From: Aliivibrio sp. 1S175 | GTDB taxonomy: Bacteria; Pseudomonadota; Gammaproteobacteria; Enterobacterales; Vibrionaceae | NCBI RefSeq assembly: GCF_001690985.1 | Contig: NZ_MAJS01000024.1 | Location: 1 to 64,000, forward strand | Length of the DNA: 64,000 nt | Direction: 5' to 3' | Part shown: positions 43,771-53,654 of the stretch, piece after piece | Layout: each line of letters starts with the position of its first letter | How positions within the stretch are numbered: position 1 is the stretch's first letter | Program-made: the position numbers and the translations under genes | The notes under the pieces: model-generated | What the model was told of the DNA's origin: nothing | What the model saw: only the letters and a program-made list of their open reading frames with translations | Database searches by the model: none

Positions 43771-45237
43771 TTACATTGCGGTTTGTTTACGGTGTTTAAA
43801 ATCAACCAACATGCCAAGTACAAATACGCCTACCGTCACAAATAGGATACTTTGGAATACATGGTGGTATTGAGTTGCTGACACAATCAGATCCAATGTG
43901 CCTGCATTTGCCCCAGTATCTGTTGAGGTAAACTGTGCAATATCAGCCGCTAAATAGTTAGCTACAGAGCCCCCTGCAAGCATGTAGATACCTGCTAATG
44001 TTCCTGTTGCGCCTTGTGGGTTTAATCGTGTAATCGCAGCAAGCGCTACTGGGTCAATAAACAGCTCGGCGACCCCAATACATAACAAACCAACCATTAA
44101 CCAAACAAAAGTGGTTTCACCGCTCGCCATGGCTAATTTAGAAGACAACGTAATTAAGCTAAACCCTGCGGTTAATAATAAAAGACCAATATTTAACTTA
44201 GTTAATGTTCTTACAGAAATACTTTTTGAATCCAGAATTTTCCATAACCAAGCAACCGCTGCGCCACCAATAATCACGGCTATTGGGTTAATGGCTTGGA
44301 AGAAAGCCGTTGGGATCGTAAAACCACCAATATTAGTATTAATATTACGTTCAATGAACAAGCTGATAGAGCTACCACCTTGTTGATCGAATGCCCAAAA
44401 AACCGTACCAAACAACATAAAGTACATAATTGAATTTAGCTTTTGGCGATCTTCTGCATCACTTTTTCGATATAGGTTAATGATATGGACCAAAGACATT
44501 AAACAAATAACAAATAAGATGTACCCTGCCCATAGGTTTTTAAGCACAAAGACTAAACCTAGGGTTGCCACTGCAACCGCTACGATTAATAAAGACCAAT
44601 GAGGGATACCTGCACTTTTTTTCTTTAATGCTGGCATATTTGGTTGGCTTACATGACTGAAGTATTTACGGCCTGAGATAAAAACACACAAACCAACAAA
44701 CATACCAATCCCAGCTAATGAAAAGCCGATATTCCAACCCCATTTCATCGCAGCGAAACCACATAAAATAGGCGCAATCATTGATCCTATATTGCCCCCA
44801 ATATATGAGATGGAGAAACCCGCTTCACGTCCGTGTTCTTGTTCTTTGGTTTGGTAAAGCTCACCTAACAAGCAACTTGAATTGGTTTTAAAGAAGCCGT
44901 AACCACAGATAATAAGCGACAAGGCTAAATACAATGTCGAGTGATCACTGCTGGGAATACTCAATACAAAGTGCCCACCAACCATCAATAAACTCCCTAG
45001 CACCACAGACCAGTAATTACCAAGATATTTATCTGCTAAATAACCACCAATGATTGGGGTTACATACACAAGTGATGTATACGCACCATACAAGGCATAG
45101 GCATGTTGGTCTGACATTAATAGCTTTTCCGTTAAGAAAAGGATCAATAAAGAACGCATACCGTAGTAACTAAAGAACTCCCACATCTGTATCGCAATAA
45201 TGTGGAATATTCCTTTTGGTTGTTTGATCGTATTCAT
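43771..45237 (-). CDS. POT-family peptide transporter (DtpC/D-like)
   Basis: This 488-residue membrane protein has POT motifs in helix 1 (QMWEFFSYYGMRSLL, where the usual ExxERF is altered to MWEFFSYYG) and GGYLADKYLGNYWSV. The replacement of the usual ERF by EFF puts it with the DtpC/DtpD subgroup, which tends to have different substrate preference. It would import di/tripeptides. Same strand as the DtpA-like gene, but separated by a hairpin. Confidence 0.88.
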   Translation of the reverse strand: MNTIKQPKGIFHIIAIQMWEFFSYYGMRSLLILFLTEKLLMSDQHAYALYGAYTSLVYVTPIIGGYLADKYLGNYWSVVLGSLLMVGGHFVLSIPSSDHSTLYLALSLIICGYGFFKTNSSCLLGELYQTKEQEHGREAGFSISYIGGNIGSMIAPILCGFAAMKWGWNIGFSLAGIGMFVGLCVFISGRKYFSHVSQPNMPALKKKSAGIPHWSLLIVAVAVATLGLVFVLKNLWAGYILFVICLMSLVHIINLYRKSDAEDRQKLNSIMYFMLFGTVFWAFDQQGGSSISLFIERNINTNIGGFTIPTAFFQAINPIAVIIGGAAVAWLWKILDSKSISVRTLTKLNIGLLLLTAGFSLITLSSKLAMASGETTFVWLMVGLLCIGVAELFIDPVALAAITRLNPQGATGTLAGIYMLAGGSVANYLAADIAQFTSTDTGANAGTLDLIVSATQYHHVFQSILFVTVGVFVLGMLVDFKHRKQTAM

Positions 45238-45666
45238 CTGTTGCCCCGTGACTTGTGTATCGAATTCGCATCGATATTTTATTTCGCTACTTATTCAGTA
45301 ATATTGGGTAAACATACACAGCAACGATTAAAACACCAAGAAGTTTGCGGCAAATCTCGTGCAACATAAGTTTTCAAAAATAGAGGTCAAAAAATGACTC
45401 GGAAATATCAAATATAAACCACTGATAAATACATTAAATAATGAATAAAATACGAGCAATTACGTTTTTTCTTCAACCGATATGACTCGTTCTTAATATA
45501 GATTAAGGAATTTTAATTATATTGTCGGTTATATTGGCAGCAACTCATCGATATGACCAAAATACACAAAAAAAGAGCAGCCATATACATTACGGTAAGG
45601 CTGTTCTTTTTTGGTCTTTTTGTCTTCTGATGACAACAACAAAACCATAATTAAAGAGGATAACAC
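45238..45666. other. Divergent intergenic region with an orphan plus-strand terminator
   Basis: About 430 bases separate the DtpC/D-like transporter (minus) from the flavin oxidoreductase gene (plus). No ORF is supportable. It holds an intrinsic terminator at 45572-45613 upstream of the oxidoreductase start, implying a leader attenuator or an unannotated small RNA. Confidence 0.45.
45572..45613 (+). terminator. Orphan intrinsic terminator upstream of the oxidoreductase gene
   Basis: The 11-base arm 45572-45582 (AAAGAGCAGCC) pairs with 45599-45609 (GGCTGTTCTTT), 10 of 11 bp plus one G-U, and is followed by TTTGG and T-rich sequence. No plus-strand gene lies upstream within 330 bases. Also T-rich on the other strand. 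Confidence 0.6.
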
Positions 45667-46779
45667 TTGAGCACTTTGTTTACTGAAACCCATATTGGCA
45701 AGATGACATTAAAAAACCGCTTTATTCGAAGCGCAACGTGGGAAAACATGGCGACCGAAAACGGCCACATGACCGATAAGCTATACGATATCTACGAAGA
45801 ACTGGCTAAAGGTGAAGTCGGGCTTATTGTCACCGGTTATGCAAACATTGTGGAAGAAGAGAAGCCAAATGCAGGCATGATGGGAATGTATAATGATTCT
45901 TTTATTGCTGAATATAAAAAGCTAACCGAATTAGTACATACTCATGACTCAAAGATTGTCATGCAGCTTGCTTATGGTGGAACAAAAACAACCTACAATG
46001 TAGAAGAAAGAGTCATATTTGCACCAAGTGAGGTGTGTGAAAGAGGCACAAAGACCTTAGGTAAAGCGATGACTCAAGAGGACATTGATTACATCGTTAC
46101 GGCTTTTGCTCAAGCAAGTAAGCGGGCTCAAGAATCCGGTTTTGACGGCGTAGAGATCCACGCTGCGCATACCTACCTCATCAACCAATTTTTAAGCCCA
46201 TATTACAACCGTCGTGAAGATGAATACGGTGGCAACTTAGATAATCGCATGAGATTCTTATTAGAGATTTATGCAGAGATCAGAAAACGGGTAGGCAATG
46301 ACTTTCCTATCTTAGTTAAGTTAACCGCATCTGAGTTTTTTGACGGTGGTTTAACCTTTGATGAAACACGCATTATCTGTAAGAAACTGGAAGAAATTGG
46401 TGTTGATGCCATTATCATTTCTGGCAATATCCACGGAAATGCCAGCACCATGATTGGTGAATCGTTTGATGGTTACACATTGCGCGAAGAAGGTTATTTC
46501 CATGAGTATGGTGATGTGATCAGCCAAGATATTTCGGTTCCTGTTATCACCGTGGGTGGCTTGACCAACATTGCAGCTATGGAATCAATGTTAGCGAATA
46601 CCAATATCCAATATTTTGCCTTATCACGTCCCCTACTTGCTGAGCCTCAACTAATTAAACGTTGGAAAGAAGGTAATCGAGCAGACGTTGATTGCGAGCG
46701 CTGCTCTAAATGCCGAACTAAGCGTGGCAATTTCTGTGTGGTATATAAAAAAAGAAAGCCGAAAAAATCACAAGCTTAA
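45667..46779 (+). CDS. NADH:flavin oxidoreductase, old yellow enzyme family
   Basis: TTG start at 45667 follows AGAGGA. The 370-residue product is a TIM-barrel OYE/2,4-dienoyl-CoA reductase-type enzyme. It has IRSATWENMA at the N-terminus, QLAYGGTKT, DGVEIHAAHTYLINQFLSP (the catalytic HxxH-type H and Y) and FLSPYYNRREDEYGG. The C-terminal CERCSKCRTKRGNFC is a Cys-rich stretch; the long flavin/NAD C-terminal half of bienzyme reductases is absent. It would reduce activated alkenes or other electrophiles using FMN. Confidence 0.88.
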   Translation: MSTLFTETHIGKMTLKNRFIRSATWENMATENGHMTDKLYDIYEELAKGEVGLIVTGYANIVEEEKPNAGMMGMYNDSFIAEYKKLTELVHTHDSKIVMQLAYGGTKTTYNVEERVIFAPSEVCERGTKTLGKAMTQEDIDYIVTAFAQASKRAQESGFDGVEIHAAHTYLINQFLSPYYNRREDEYGGNLDNRMRFLLEIYAEIRKRVGNDFPILVKLTASEFFDGGLTFDETRIICKKLEEIGVDAIIISGNIHGNASTMIGESFDGYTLREEGYFHEYGDVISQDISVPVITVGGLTNIAAMESMLANTNIQYFALSRPLLAEPQLIKRWKEGNRADVDCERCSKCRTKRGNFCVVYKKRKPKKSQA

Positions 46780-47242
46780 TAAATAGATAGCCATAAGGGT
46801 TAGTGTAATCGCTAACCTTTAAGCAAAACAGCAACCTACATCCTCCCCATCATGACTTCATTATTCTTCCTCATTTTTGTATGCCTATAACCAGATTAAG
46901 CCCAGATTGATCTCAATAATCTGAAACAGGTAAATAACAGCCACTCCCTTTTAGTTCGTACTCAAATTAAATTACAAAAAACATCGCGCCCCTAATTATT
47001 CATTCAATAATTATCTCGTTACCTCTCGTTCACAAAAATATAATGCCAAATTATAGAGCATACAAAACAAACACAATAAATAACCGAAAAAACAATTGGT
47101 TACATAATAACGACACGTTGATTTCTTTATTGTAAATAACAAACAAAAGAGGGGGTTTGGATATTTACCGTATGGTAACTCTTGATAATTACCATCAATT
47201 TAATTATAGTACTAATGATTTTTCAATCAAAGGAATTAAAAA
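46780..47242. other. Intergenic region upstream of proVWX
   Basis: About 460 bases with no supportable gene. A weak hairpin ending the oxidoreductase transcript lies at 46795-46820 (AAGGGTTAG/CTAACCTT with a bulge). The proV promoter must be here; an inverted TTACCGTATGGTAA near 47167-47180 could be an operator. No riboswitch recognised. Confidence 0.4.
47167..47180. promoter_or_regulatory. Possible operator upstream of proV
   Basis: A 14-bp palindrome TTACCGTATGGTAA (one central mismatch) about 60 nt before the proV start. Position suits a repressor or activator site. No protein assigned. Confidence 0.3.
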
Positions 47243-48430
47243 ATGAATCCCATACTGGAAGTTAAGGGACTGTACAAAGTGTTTGGAGAGGACACTGACC
47301 GCGCATTTACAATGATTAATGAAGGCGCAAACAAAGATGACGTTTTTGAAAAAACAGGATTAACCATTGGTGTTAATGACGTTTCTCTCAGTATTCAAGA
47401 AGGCGAAATCTTCGTCATTATGGGCCTATCTGGCTCAGGTAAATCCACTCTAGTTCGTCTCCTCAATCGACTTATTGAACCAACTAAAGGCAACGTTTTC
47501 CTTAGAGGTAAAGACATTGCTCACATCTCTGAAGATGAGCTTCGTCACGTCCGCCGCAATAATATCTCAATGGTTTTTCAAAACTTCGCCCTAATGCCAC
47601 ATATGACAGTCATTGAAAATGCGGCCTTTGGTTTAGAGCTTGCCGGTGTTGATATTGAAAAACGTAAACAATGTGCATTAAGTGCATTAGAGCGAGTTGG
47701 ACTTGATGTCTACGCTGAATCTTACCCTGATGAATTATCTGGTGGTATGAAGCAACGTGTTGGTTTAGCGCGAGCACTGGCTTGTGACCCTGATATTCTA
47801 TTAATGGATGAAGCGTTTTCGGCGCTTGACCCGTTGATCAGAACCGAAATGCAAGATGAACTCATTCGTCTCCAAAATGATGATAAACGCACCATCGTCT
47901 TTATCTCACACGATTTAGATGAAGCCATGCGTATTGGCGATAGAATTGCCATCATGCAAAATGGTGAAGTGGTTCAAGTTGGTACACCTGATGACATTCT
48001 TAATAATCCAGCCAATGATTATGTCGAAGCTTTTTTCCGTGGCGTTAATGTCGCGAATGTTTTAACAGCAAAAGACATTGCTCGTAAAAAACCAGCCGCG
48101 ATGTTTAAAAAATCAGAGCATGATGGCCCAGCCTCTGCCTTACAGTATTTGATGGATAACGACAGAGAATACGGAATTGTAGTAGATAAGAGCAGTCTCT
48201 ACTCTGGTATTGTTTCTATAGAATCTCTTCGTAAAGCTCATAATGATAATAACTCACTGGTCAGTGCTCAACTATCCGATGGCTTAACTCTCAATCCAAA
48301 CCAAGCAATCAATGAAATTTTAGGATTAGTCGCTAACGTACCTTATTCCGTCCCTGTTGTTGATGAACATGGTAATTATTTTGGTGTTGTGACGAAATCA
48401 CGACTACTTCAAACGTTAGATAAGGGGTAG
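47243..48430 (+). CDS. proV: Glycine betaine/proline ABC transporter ATPase ProV
   Basis: The protein has 395 residues. Walker [10 protein letters not shown] (61-69), signature [15 protein letters not shown], and Walker [14 protein letters not shown] are intact. The region from about 270 holds paired CBS domains, which sense ionic strength in OpuA-type transporters. An AAGGAATT site precedes ATG 47243. It is the first gene of proVWX, 4 nt before proW. It energises betaine or proline uptake in response to osmotic stress. Confidence 0.95.
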   Translation: MNPILEVKGLYKVFGEDTDRAFTMINEGANKDDVFEKTGLTIGVNDVSLSIQEGEIFVIMGLSGSGKSTLVRLLNRLIEPTKGNVFLRGKDIAHISEDELRHVRRNNISMVFQNFALMPHMTVIENAAFGLELAGVDIEKRKQCALSALERVGLDVYAESYPDELSGGMKQRVGLARALACDPDILLMDEAFSALDPLIRTEMQDELIRLQNDDKRTIVFISHDLDEAMRIGDRIAIMQNGEVVQVGTPDDILNNPANDYVEAFFRGVNVANVLTAKDIARKKPAAMFKKSEHDGPASALQYLMDNDREYGIVVDKSSLYSGIVSIESLRKAHNDNNSLVSAQLSDGLTLNPNQAINEILGLVANVPYSVPVVDEHGNYFGVVTKSRLLQTLDKG

Positions 48431-48434
48431 AACG

Positions 48435-49529
48435 ATGTCATCATCAGATCAAACAAATAATGACCCATGGTCACAAACGACAACAGCGCCAAGTGCTGAT
48501 CCTTGGGGTCAAACAGGCGATACATCAACAACGGCAGATTGGCTCAACAGCGAAGTGGTTGAAACAAAACCTTTTGATATTTTAAACCCATTTGAAGAAG
48601 CCGTTCTACCCGTTGATACTTGGGTTGAATCTGGCTTGAATTGGTTAGTTGAACATGGACGCCCGTTATTCCAAGCTATTCGTGTTCCTATCGATTTTAT
48701 CTTGAGTTCATTTGAAACCACGTTAGTTTCTACGCCAGCCCCTTTCATGCTACTTATCTTATTTTTATTGGCTTGGCAGTTTTCTAACTTTAAGCTTGGC
48801 GTATCAACCGCTGCATCATTACTCGTTATCGGACTTATTGGTGCATGGTCTCAAGCAATGACAACCCTTGCTTTGGTTATGACTTCCGTCTTTTTCTGTC
48901 TGCTTATCGGCCTACCCATGGGTATTTGGTTAGCAAGAAGTAAAACGGCTGCAAAATTTATTCGTCCAATACTCGACGCAATGCAAACAACCCCTGCTTT
49001 TGTTTATTTAGTTCCCATCGTTATGTTGTTTGGTATTGGTAATGTTCCGGGCGTTGTTGTAACCATTATTTTTGCACTTCCTCCTGTTGTTCGCTTAACC
49101 ATTCTTGGTATTCAACAAGTACCAGAAGAGTTAATCGAAGCCGGACATTCATTTGGTGCTAATAAAAAACAAATGCTGTACCGAATTCAATTGCCCCTTG
49201 CTCTGCCAACGATTATGGCAGGTGTAAACCAAACCTTAATGCTGTCGCTATCAATGGTGGTTATTGCCTCAATGATTGCCGTCGGTGGTCTAGGACAAAT
49301 GGTATTACGAGGGATCGGTCGTTTAGATATGGGACTTGCTGCTGTCGGTGGTTTAGGTATTGTTATTCTTGCTATTTTGCTTGATAGGATTACTCAAGTA
49401 CTCGGGGTAAACGCAGGTAACACTAAATTACGTTGGTACCACATGGGACCTGTATCTATCCTGCTACAAATTTTTGCACAAAAGAAAGAAAAAAAACCAG
49501 AACTAAAACTTAAGGAGAAACAAGAATGA
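48435..49529 (+). CDS. proW: Glycine betaine/proline ABC transporter permease ProW
   Basis: The protein has 364 residues. The first 90 are soluble and unusual, with repeated DPWSQT/DPWGQT segments. A multi-helix permease domain follows (about 100-330), with the BPD loop [24 protein letters not shown] that contacts the ATPase. Starts 5 nt after proV and overlaps proX by 4 nt. The N-terminal part is longer than needed for a permease; E. coli ProW also has an N-terminal extension. Inner membrane. Confidence 0.94.
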   Translation: MSSSDQTNNDPWSQTTTAPSADPWGQTGDTSTTADWLNSEVVETKPFDILNPFEEAVLPVDTWVESGLNWLVEHGRPLFQAIRVPIDFILSSFETTLVSTPAPFMLLILFLLAWQFSNFKLGVSTAASLLVIGLIGAWSQAMTTLALVMTSVFFCLLIGLPMGIWLARSKTAAKFIRPILDAMQTTPAFVYLVPIVMLFGIGNVPGVVVTIIFALPPVVRLTILGIQQVPEELIEAGHSFGANKKQMLYRIQLPLALPTIMAGVNQTLMLSLSMVVIASMIAVGGLGQMVLRGIGRLDMGLAAVGGLGIVILAILLDRITQVLGVNAGNTKLRWYHMGPVSILLQIFAQKKEKKPELKLKEKQE

Positions 49530-50533
49530 TTAATTCATGGAAGAAAGCACTCACGGTAAGTATCGTTTCAACACTGGCTTTATCAACGAACGTTTGGGCT
49601 GAAAAACTTCCTGGCGAAGGGGTAACCGTTCAAGCTCTTCAATCTACCGTTGCTGAAGAAACATTCCAAACCTCTATTGTAAACCGTGCGCTTGAAGAGC
49701 TTGGTTATGATGTACAGCCAACAAAAGAAGTGGATTACAACGTTGCTTATACTTCAATAGCAAAAGGCGATGCGACTTTCTTAGCCGTTGGTTGGTTCCC
49801 TCTTCATGCTGATAAATACAAAATGTCTGGTGGGGATGATAGCTTTTACCGCCAAGGTCAATATGTGAGTGGTGCAGCTCAAGGTTACTTGATTGATAAG
49901 AAAACGGCAGAGAAGTATAACATTACCAATATTGGTCAATTAAAAGATCCAAAAATTGCAAAATTATTTGATGCAGATGGCGATGGAAAAGCGGATTTAA
50001 CCGGTTGTAACCCAGGCTGGGGCTGTGAAATGGTGATTGAACACCAAATATCGTCATTCCAACTTGAAGATACAGTAACTCACAACCAAGGTAATTACGC
50101 CGCGATTATTGCTGATACTATTTCTCGTTACAAAAACGATGAACCTATTCTTTATTATACTTGGACACCTTATTGGGTAAGTGGTGTTCTTGTTCCTAAC
50201 AAAGATGTTGTGTGGCTAGAAGTGCCTTTCTCTTCACTACCAGGAGATCGTAAAAATATTGATACCACACTATCTAACGGCAAGAACTACGGATTTGAAA
50301 TGAACTCTATGCGTATTATTGCAAACAAAGAGTTTGCAGCGCAGAACCCATCAGCCGCAAAACTATTTGAAATCATTAAACTGAATATCAATGACGTTAG
50401 TGCTCAAAACATGATGATGAGTAAAGGTAAAAATAGTACTGCGGATATCGAATCTCACGTAAACGGTTGGATAAAAGCAAACCGCGCTCAATTCGATGCC
50501 TGGATTACAGAAGCGAAAAAAGCAGCTCTATAA
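49526..50533 (+). CDS. proX: Glycine betaine-binding periplasmic protein ProX
   Basis: The protein has 335 residues with a signal peptide (to about residue 25, VWA-EK). It aligns along its length with E. coli Pro[33 protein letters not shown], the disulfide-forming [15 protein letters not shown], and TWTPYWVS, where Trp residues form the cage for the quaternary ammonium. It delivers betaine to ProVW. Followed by an intrinsic terminator that ends the operon. Confidence 0.95.
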   Translation: MINSWKKALTVSIVSTLALSTNVWAEKLPGEGVTVQALQSTVAEETFQTSIVNRALEELGYDVQPTKEVDYNVAYTSIAKGDATFLAVGWFPLHADKYKMSGGDDSFYRQGQYVSGAAQGYLIDKKTAEKYNITNIGQLKDPKIAKLFDADGDGKADLTGCNPGWGCEMVIEHQISSFQLEDTVTHNQGNYAAIIADTISRYKNDEPILYYTWTPYWVSGVLVPNKDVVWLEVPFSSLPGDRKNIDTTLSNGKNYGFEMNSMRIIANKEFAAQNPSAAKLFEIIKLNINDVSAQNMMMSKGKNSTADIESHVNGWIKANRAQFDAWITEAKKAAL

Positions 50534-50580
50534 TTTATCTACCCTTACTTCGTTTACACTCATTATTTATGAGTAATACA

Positions 50581-50612
50581 AAGGCCAATAGCATAAGCTA
50601 CTGGCCTTTTTT
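50581..50612 (+). terminator. Terminator of the proVWX operon
   Basis: AAGGCCAATAGC pairs with GCTACTGGCCTT with one A-C mismatch, with a 4-nt loop and a T-run after 50608. Confidence 0.85.
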
Positions 50613-50780
50613 ATATCGGTATTTTTATAACTCAATCGATTATGGTATTTTTATTCCATAGTCATTGGATAAATACGCTCTGTTTCTCTTACTTCATTTT
50701 ATTTATATTACTTCCATCAACAACGCGTTAGATGGATGTTCTGTCTTGTGCTTTTGTTCATCTTATTTTAGGAAGTAGAT

Positions 50781-51440
50781 ATGACTCATCCAATTATTGC
50801 CGATTTAAACTCTCGTTACACCGCTAAAAAATACGATGCAACTAAACGCATCTCTGCAGAAGATATGGATGTGATTAAAGAAGCTATCCGTTTATCAGCG
50901 TCTTCAATTAACTCTCAACCTTGGAAATTCATCGTTCTTGAAAGTGATGAAGCTAAAGAGCGTTTCCACGGTACATTCGCGAACATGTTCCAGTTTAACC
51001 AACCACACGCAAAAGAAGCATCACATACTATTTTATTTGCACACAACCCTAAGTTTGATAAAGACCAATACAGAAAAGTGGTTGATGCAGAAGTAAGTTC
51101 AGGCCACCTTCCTGCTGAGCGTTACAACGATATGCTTGATGGCGCGTACGGTTTTGTTGAATTGAATACTGATGAAACAGGCTTTAACGGTAACTGGACT
51201 AAAGCACAATCTTACATTGCTTTAGGCAACACATTACACACACTTGCACGTATGGGTATCGCCTCTACTTCTATGGAAGGTGTTGATGCACAACTCATTG
51301 GCGAAACATTTAAAGATGAGCTTGATGGTTATGTTTGTGACTTTGCTCTTGCGTTGGGTTACCACAAAGACGTTGAAGATTATAACCACGGTCTTCCAAA
51401 AGCACGTCTACCAATGGAAGATGTAATTACTGTTCTATAA
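50781..51440 (+). CDS. NAD(P)H nitroreductase / flavin reductase (FRase I-like)
   Basis: The protein has 219 residues. It follows the Aliivibrio fischeri FRase I and NfsB pattern closely: MTHPIIADLNSRYTAKKYDA, RLSASSINSQPWKFIVLES, ALGNTLHTLARMGI, and the final DVITVL. It uses FMN to reduce flavins or nitroaromatics with NAD(P)H. In A. fischeri FRase I can supply reduced flavin to luciferase, but no lux genes are present here. Preceded by TTTTAGGAAG and followed by a terminator. Confidence 0.9.
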   Translation: MTHPIIADLNSRYTAKKYDATKRISAEDMDVIKEAIRLSASSINSQPWKFIVLESDEAKERFHGTFANMFQFNQPHAKEASHTILFAHNPKFDKDQYRKVVDAEVSSGHLPAERYNDMLDGAYGFVELNTDETGFNGNWTKAQSYIALGNTLHTLARMGIASTSMEGVDAQLIGETFKDELDGYVCDFALALGYHKDVEDYNHGLPKARLPMEDVITVL

Positions 51441-51477
51441 TATACAGAACAACCCTATGCGCTAATCATAGAAATAG

Positions 51478-51507
51478 AAGGTCAGACAGATGTCTGGCCT
51501 TTTTTAT
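51478..51507 (+). terminator. Terminator of the FRase I-like gene
   Basis: AAGGTCAGACA/TGTCTGGCCTT forms a stem with one G-T pair and a 2-nt loop, followed by a T-run. Confidence 0.8.
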
Positions 51508-51518
51508 TGAAAACTACC

Positions 51519-51551
51519 ATAACCCAGCTCTTTTGACTGGGTTATTTTTTT
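51519..51551 (+). terminator. Second terminator overlapping the LysR stop
   Basis: A 9-bp perfect stem ATAACCCAG/CTGGGTTAT (51519-51527 with 51537-51545) is followed by seven T. It overlaps the stop codon of the convergent LysR gene and prevents readthrough from the reductase gene. Confidence 0.65.
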
Positions 51552-52513
51552 ATTACGTTCTTATTTATTTGGTACATGGTGTCAAAGTTAGGGATGTGTT
51601 GCTCCCAACGTGGTGATTCACCAATATAAGCTTGAACGGCTGCAATAAACTCTCTTACTAATGCAGTTTGTTTTCTATGAGGATATAATGCATAAACAGC
51701 AAGGCCTTGATTACAAAGGCCATAATGAGTTAATAATGGCTTTAAATTCATTTCTTCTATCGATTGATCAAGATTTGAAGAAGCAATTGTCGCGTAACCT
51801 AATCCATCTCTCACAGCAGCAATGAGTGTTCTCACATCATTAACTTTATACTTTCCTTTCATTTTATAACTTTTAAATAAAGTAGAATGTGGACTCTCAC
51901 TTAATCTCACTGTATCTACCGTTATCGAACCATTACTATAAATAACAGAAGGCAAAGCAACCAATTCTTCTGGGGTTTTCGGCTCACCATTTTGTTTTAA
52001 AAATTCATTTGAAGCCAAAATTACAGCGCGGGTATCTGCAATTTTTTTCGCTATTAAACTTGAATCATCTAAACGGCCCAATCGAAAAGCAATATCAAAA
52101 TGCTCAGTAATAATATCCGAGCGTTTATCATCCATTAACAATACAATGTCTACGTCTGGGTAGTTTTTCATAAACTGGCTAATCACTGGCTGCAAATATT
52201 GTTGACCAATATGTAGTGGCGCCGTAATTCTAAGTCGCCCTTTGGGTTGAATATGATATGAATCCGCAATAGTTTGCACATGGCCTATTGTATTAACCAA
52301 GAGGTATGCTTGTTCTAAGATCTCTTCTCCCGCCGGCGTTAAAGAGAAAGAACGAGTTGAACGATTAAGTAACTGCACACCCAACTCTGTTTCAAGTTTT
52401 TTTATCTGCTTAGATAGCGATGAATTATCCATATCATGCAGCGATGCTGCTTTAGTAAATGAGCCTTGTTGTACAATATCAATAAAAAGTGAAAGCTGAT
52501 TAACCAATGACAT
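51542..52513 (-). CDS. LysR family transcriptional regulator
   Basis: The protein has 323 residues. The N-terminal winged HTH (LSLFIDIVQQGSFTKAASLHDMDNSSLSKQIKKLE, residues about 8-42) and RSFSLTPAGEEIL are typical. A substrate-binding domain follows to the end. It lies 50 nt downstream of a Gfo/Idh/MocA gene on the same strand, with a gap that could hold a promoter. The target is unknown; the neighbouring FRase-like gene or oxidoreductase are candidates. Confidence 0.9.
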   Translation of the reverse strand: MSLVNQLSLFIDIVQQGSFTKAASLHDMDNSSLSKQIKKLETELGVQLLNRSTRSFSLTPAGEEILEQAYLLVNTIGHVQTIADSYHIQPKGRLRITAPLHIGQQYLQPVISQFMKNYPDVDIVLLMDDKRSDIITEHFDIAFRLGRLDDSSLIAKKIADTRAVILASNEFLKQNGEPKTPEELVALPSVIYSNGSITVDTVRLSESPHSTLFKSYKMKGKYKVNDVRTLIAAVRDGLGYATIASSNLDQSIEEMNLKPLLTHYGLCNQGLAVYALYPHRKQTALVREFIAAVQAYIGESPRWEQHIPNFDTMYQINKNVIKK

Positions 52514-52562
52514 GTGGGTTCCTTTTTCTAGCTAAACGATGATGAACTTAAGCGTAAATTTA

Positions 52563-53492
52563 TTATTTAATTTGATTTCTTACTTTTTGATAAATACGCT
52601 CCGCTAACTGATGACTTGCTATATTACGATCAATCACAGTATCTGCTACATTGCCTTTTTCAACCACTGAAATCCAATCTTTGATCATCGCATCAAACCC
52701 TTTACTCGTAAGCATCGGCGTCCAATCTTTCAAGTTAAGTTTTTCTTCTGTATTCTTATGCCAAATTTTGCCTTCAACAAAAGAATCAAATTCAAAAGCT
52801 TGGTTCTCATAGCTTGCAGAAACACGCTCGGTTGTTATTCCAAAATTGCGGTTCATCGAAGCGTGTAACAATGCGGTTCCTACTTGCCACTGCACATCTA
52901 GCCGTGACAGTTGATTTCCTTGTTGTTGGTGGGTGATATAGAGATCAATAATCGAAGATTGAGCATTAAGATTTACACTATCAAGAGGGTGAATAAAGTC
53001 ATCAAAAATAAAGGTACGTAAATCACCAGGAAGGGCGTAGCGATTTTTTTCCCAACGCAATGAACGCAGCTGCCCTACCTCCCCTTTTGAAAGCTCAGGC
53101 AAATGTTGATTATACAACGGAATATGACGACGATTAAAACCCACATACAGTGGTTGATTGTATTTTTCCGCTATTTCATAAAGCTTCTCAACATCTTCTG
53201 CTGAATCAGCCAAAGGTTTATCAACAAACGTTGGAATACCATTTTTTAAGAAAAAAGAGGCGACCTCAAAATGCACACTGGTTGCAGCATGGATCATTAC
53301 TGCATCAATATTGAGTTTCAGGAGCTGTTGGTAATCTTCACAAATTTGATCCACACGATATTTCTGTGCCAATTGTTTTAACGTATTAAAATTACGAGTA
53401 CAAAAAACAGGTTCTATACCTTCAAGTTGAGTAATGATAGGTAAATACGCTTTTTGAGCAATGTCACCTAAGCCAATAATTCCAATTTTCAT
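52563..53492 (-). CDS. Gfo/Idh/MocA family NAD(P)-dependent oxidoreductase
   Basis: The protein has 309 residues. Rossmann opening MKIGIIGLGDIAQKAYLPII (residues 1-20), then the EKP-type motif in the form VDKPLA (about 90-96) that binds the nicotinamide and acts in catalysis. The C-terminal half is the GFO substrate domain. Closest in style to MviM/YhhX-like cytoplasmic dehydrogenases acting on sugars or inositols; substrate not known. ATG 53492 follows AAAGGACAGA. Confidence 0.88.
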   Translation of the reverse strand: MKIGIIGLGDIAQKAYLPIITQLEGIEPVFCTRNFNTLKQLAQKYRVDQICEDYQQLLKLNIDAVMIHAATSVHFEVASFFLKNGIPTFVDKPLADSAEDVEKLYEIAEKYNQPLYVGFNRRHIPLYNQHLPELSKGEVGQLRSLRWEKNRYALPGDLRTFIFDDFIHPLDSVNLNAQSSIIDLYITHQQQGNQLSRLDVQWQVGTALLHASMNRNFGITTERVSASYENQAFEFDSFVEGKIWHKNTEEKLNLKDWTPMLTSKGFDAMIKDWISVVEKGNVADTVIDRNIASHQLAERIYQKVRNQIK

Positions 53493-53654
53493 TTCTGTCC
53501 TTTTTCATCTAGTCTCTTACGCCTTAGTATAATTTAAATATTTTTAACATTCTTGAATGCATAAGATTATTAAGCAATATTTATTCTAAGGCATACAAAG
53601 ATAATGCTATTTATGCTTCAATCTATTCATACCGTTTTGACAGATGAGAACATC

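Noticed and set aside
43632-43873. Short ORFs between the two POT transporter genes
   Set aside because: They overlap the transporter 3' end or the hairpin and have no coding features.
50781-51440. Bioluminescence locus
   Set aside because: The FRase I-like reductase is related to an enzyme that can serve luciferase, but no lux genes occur in the window.
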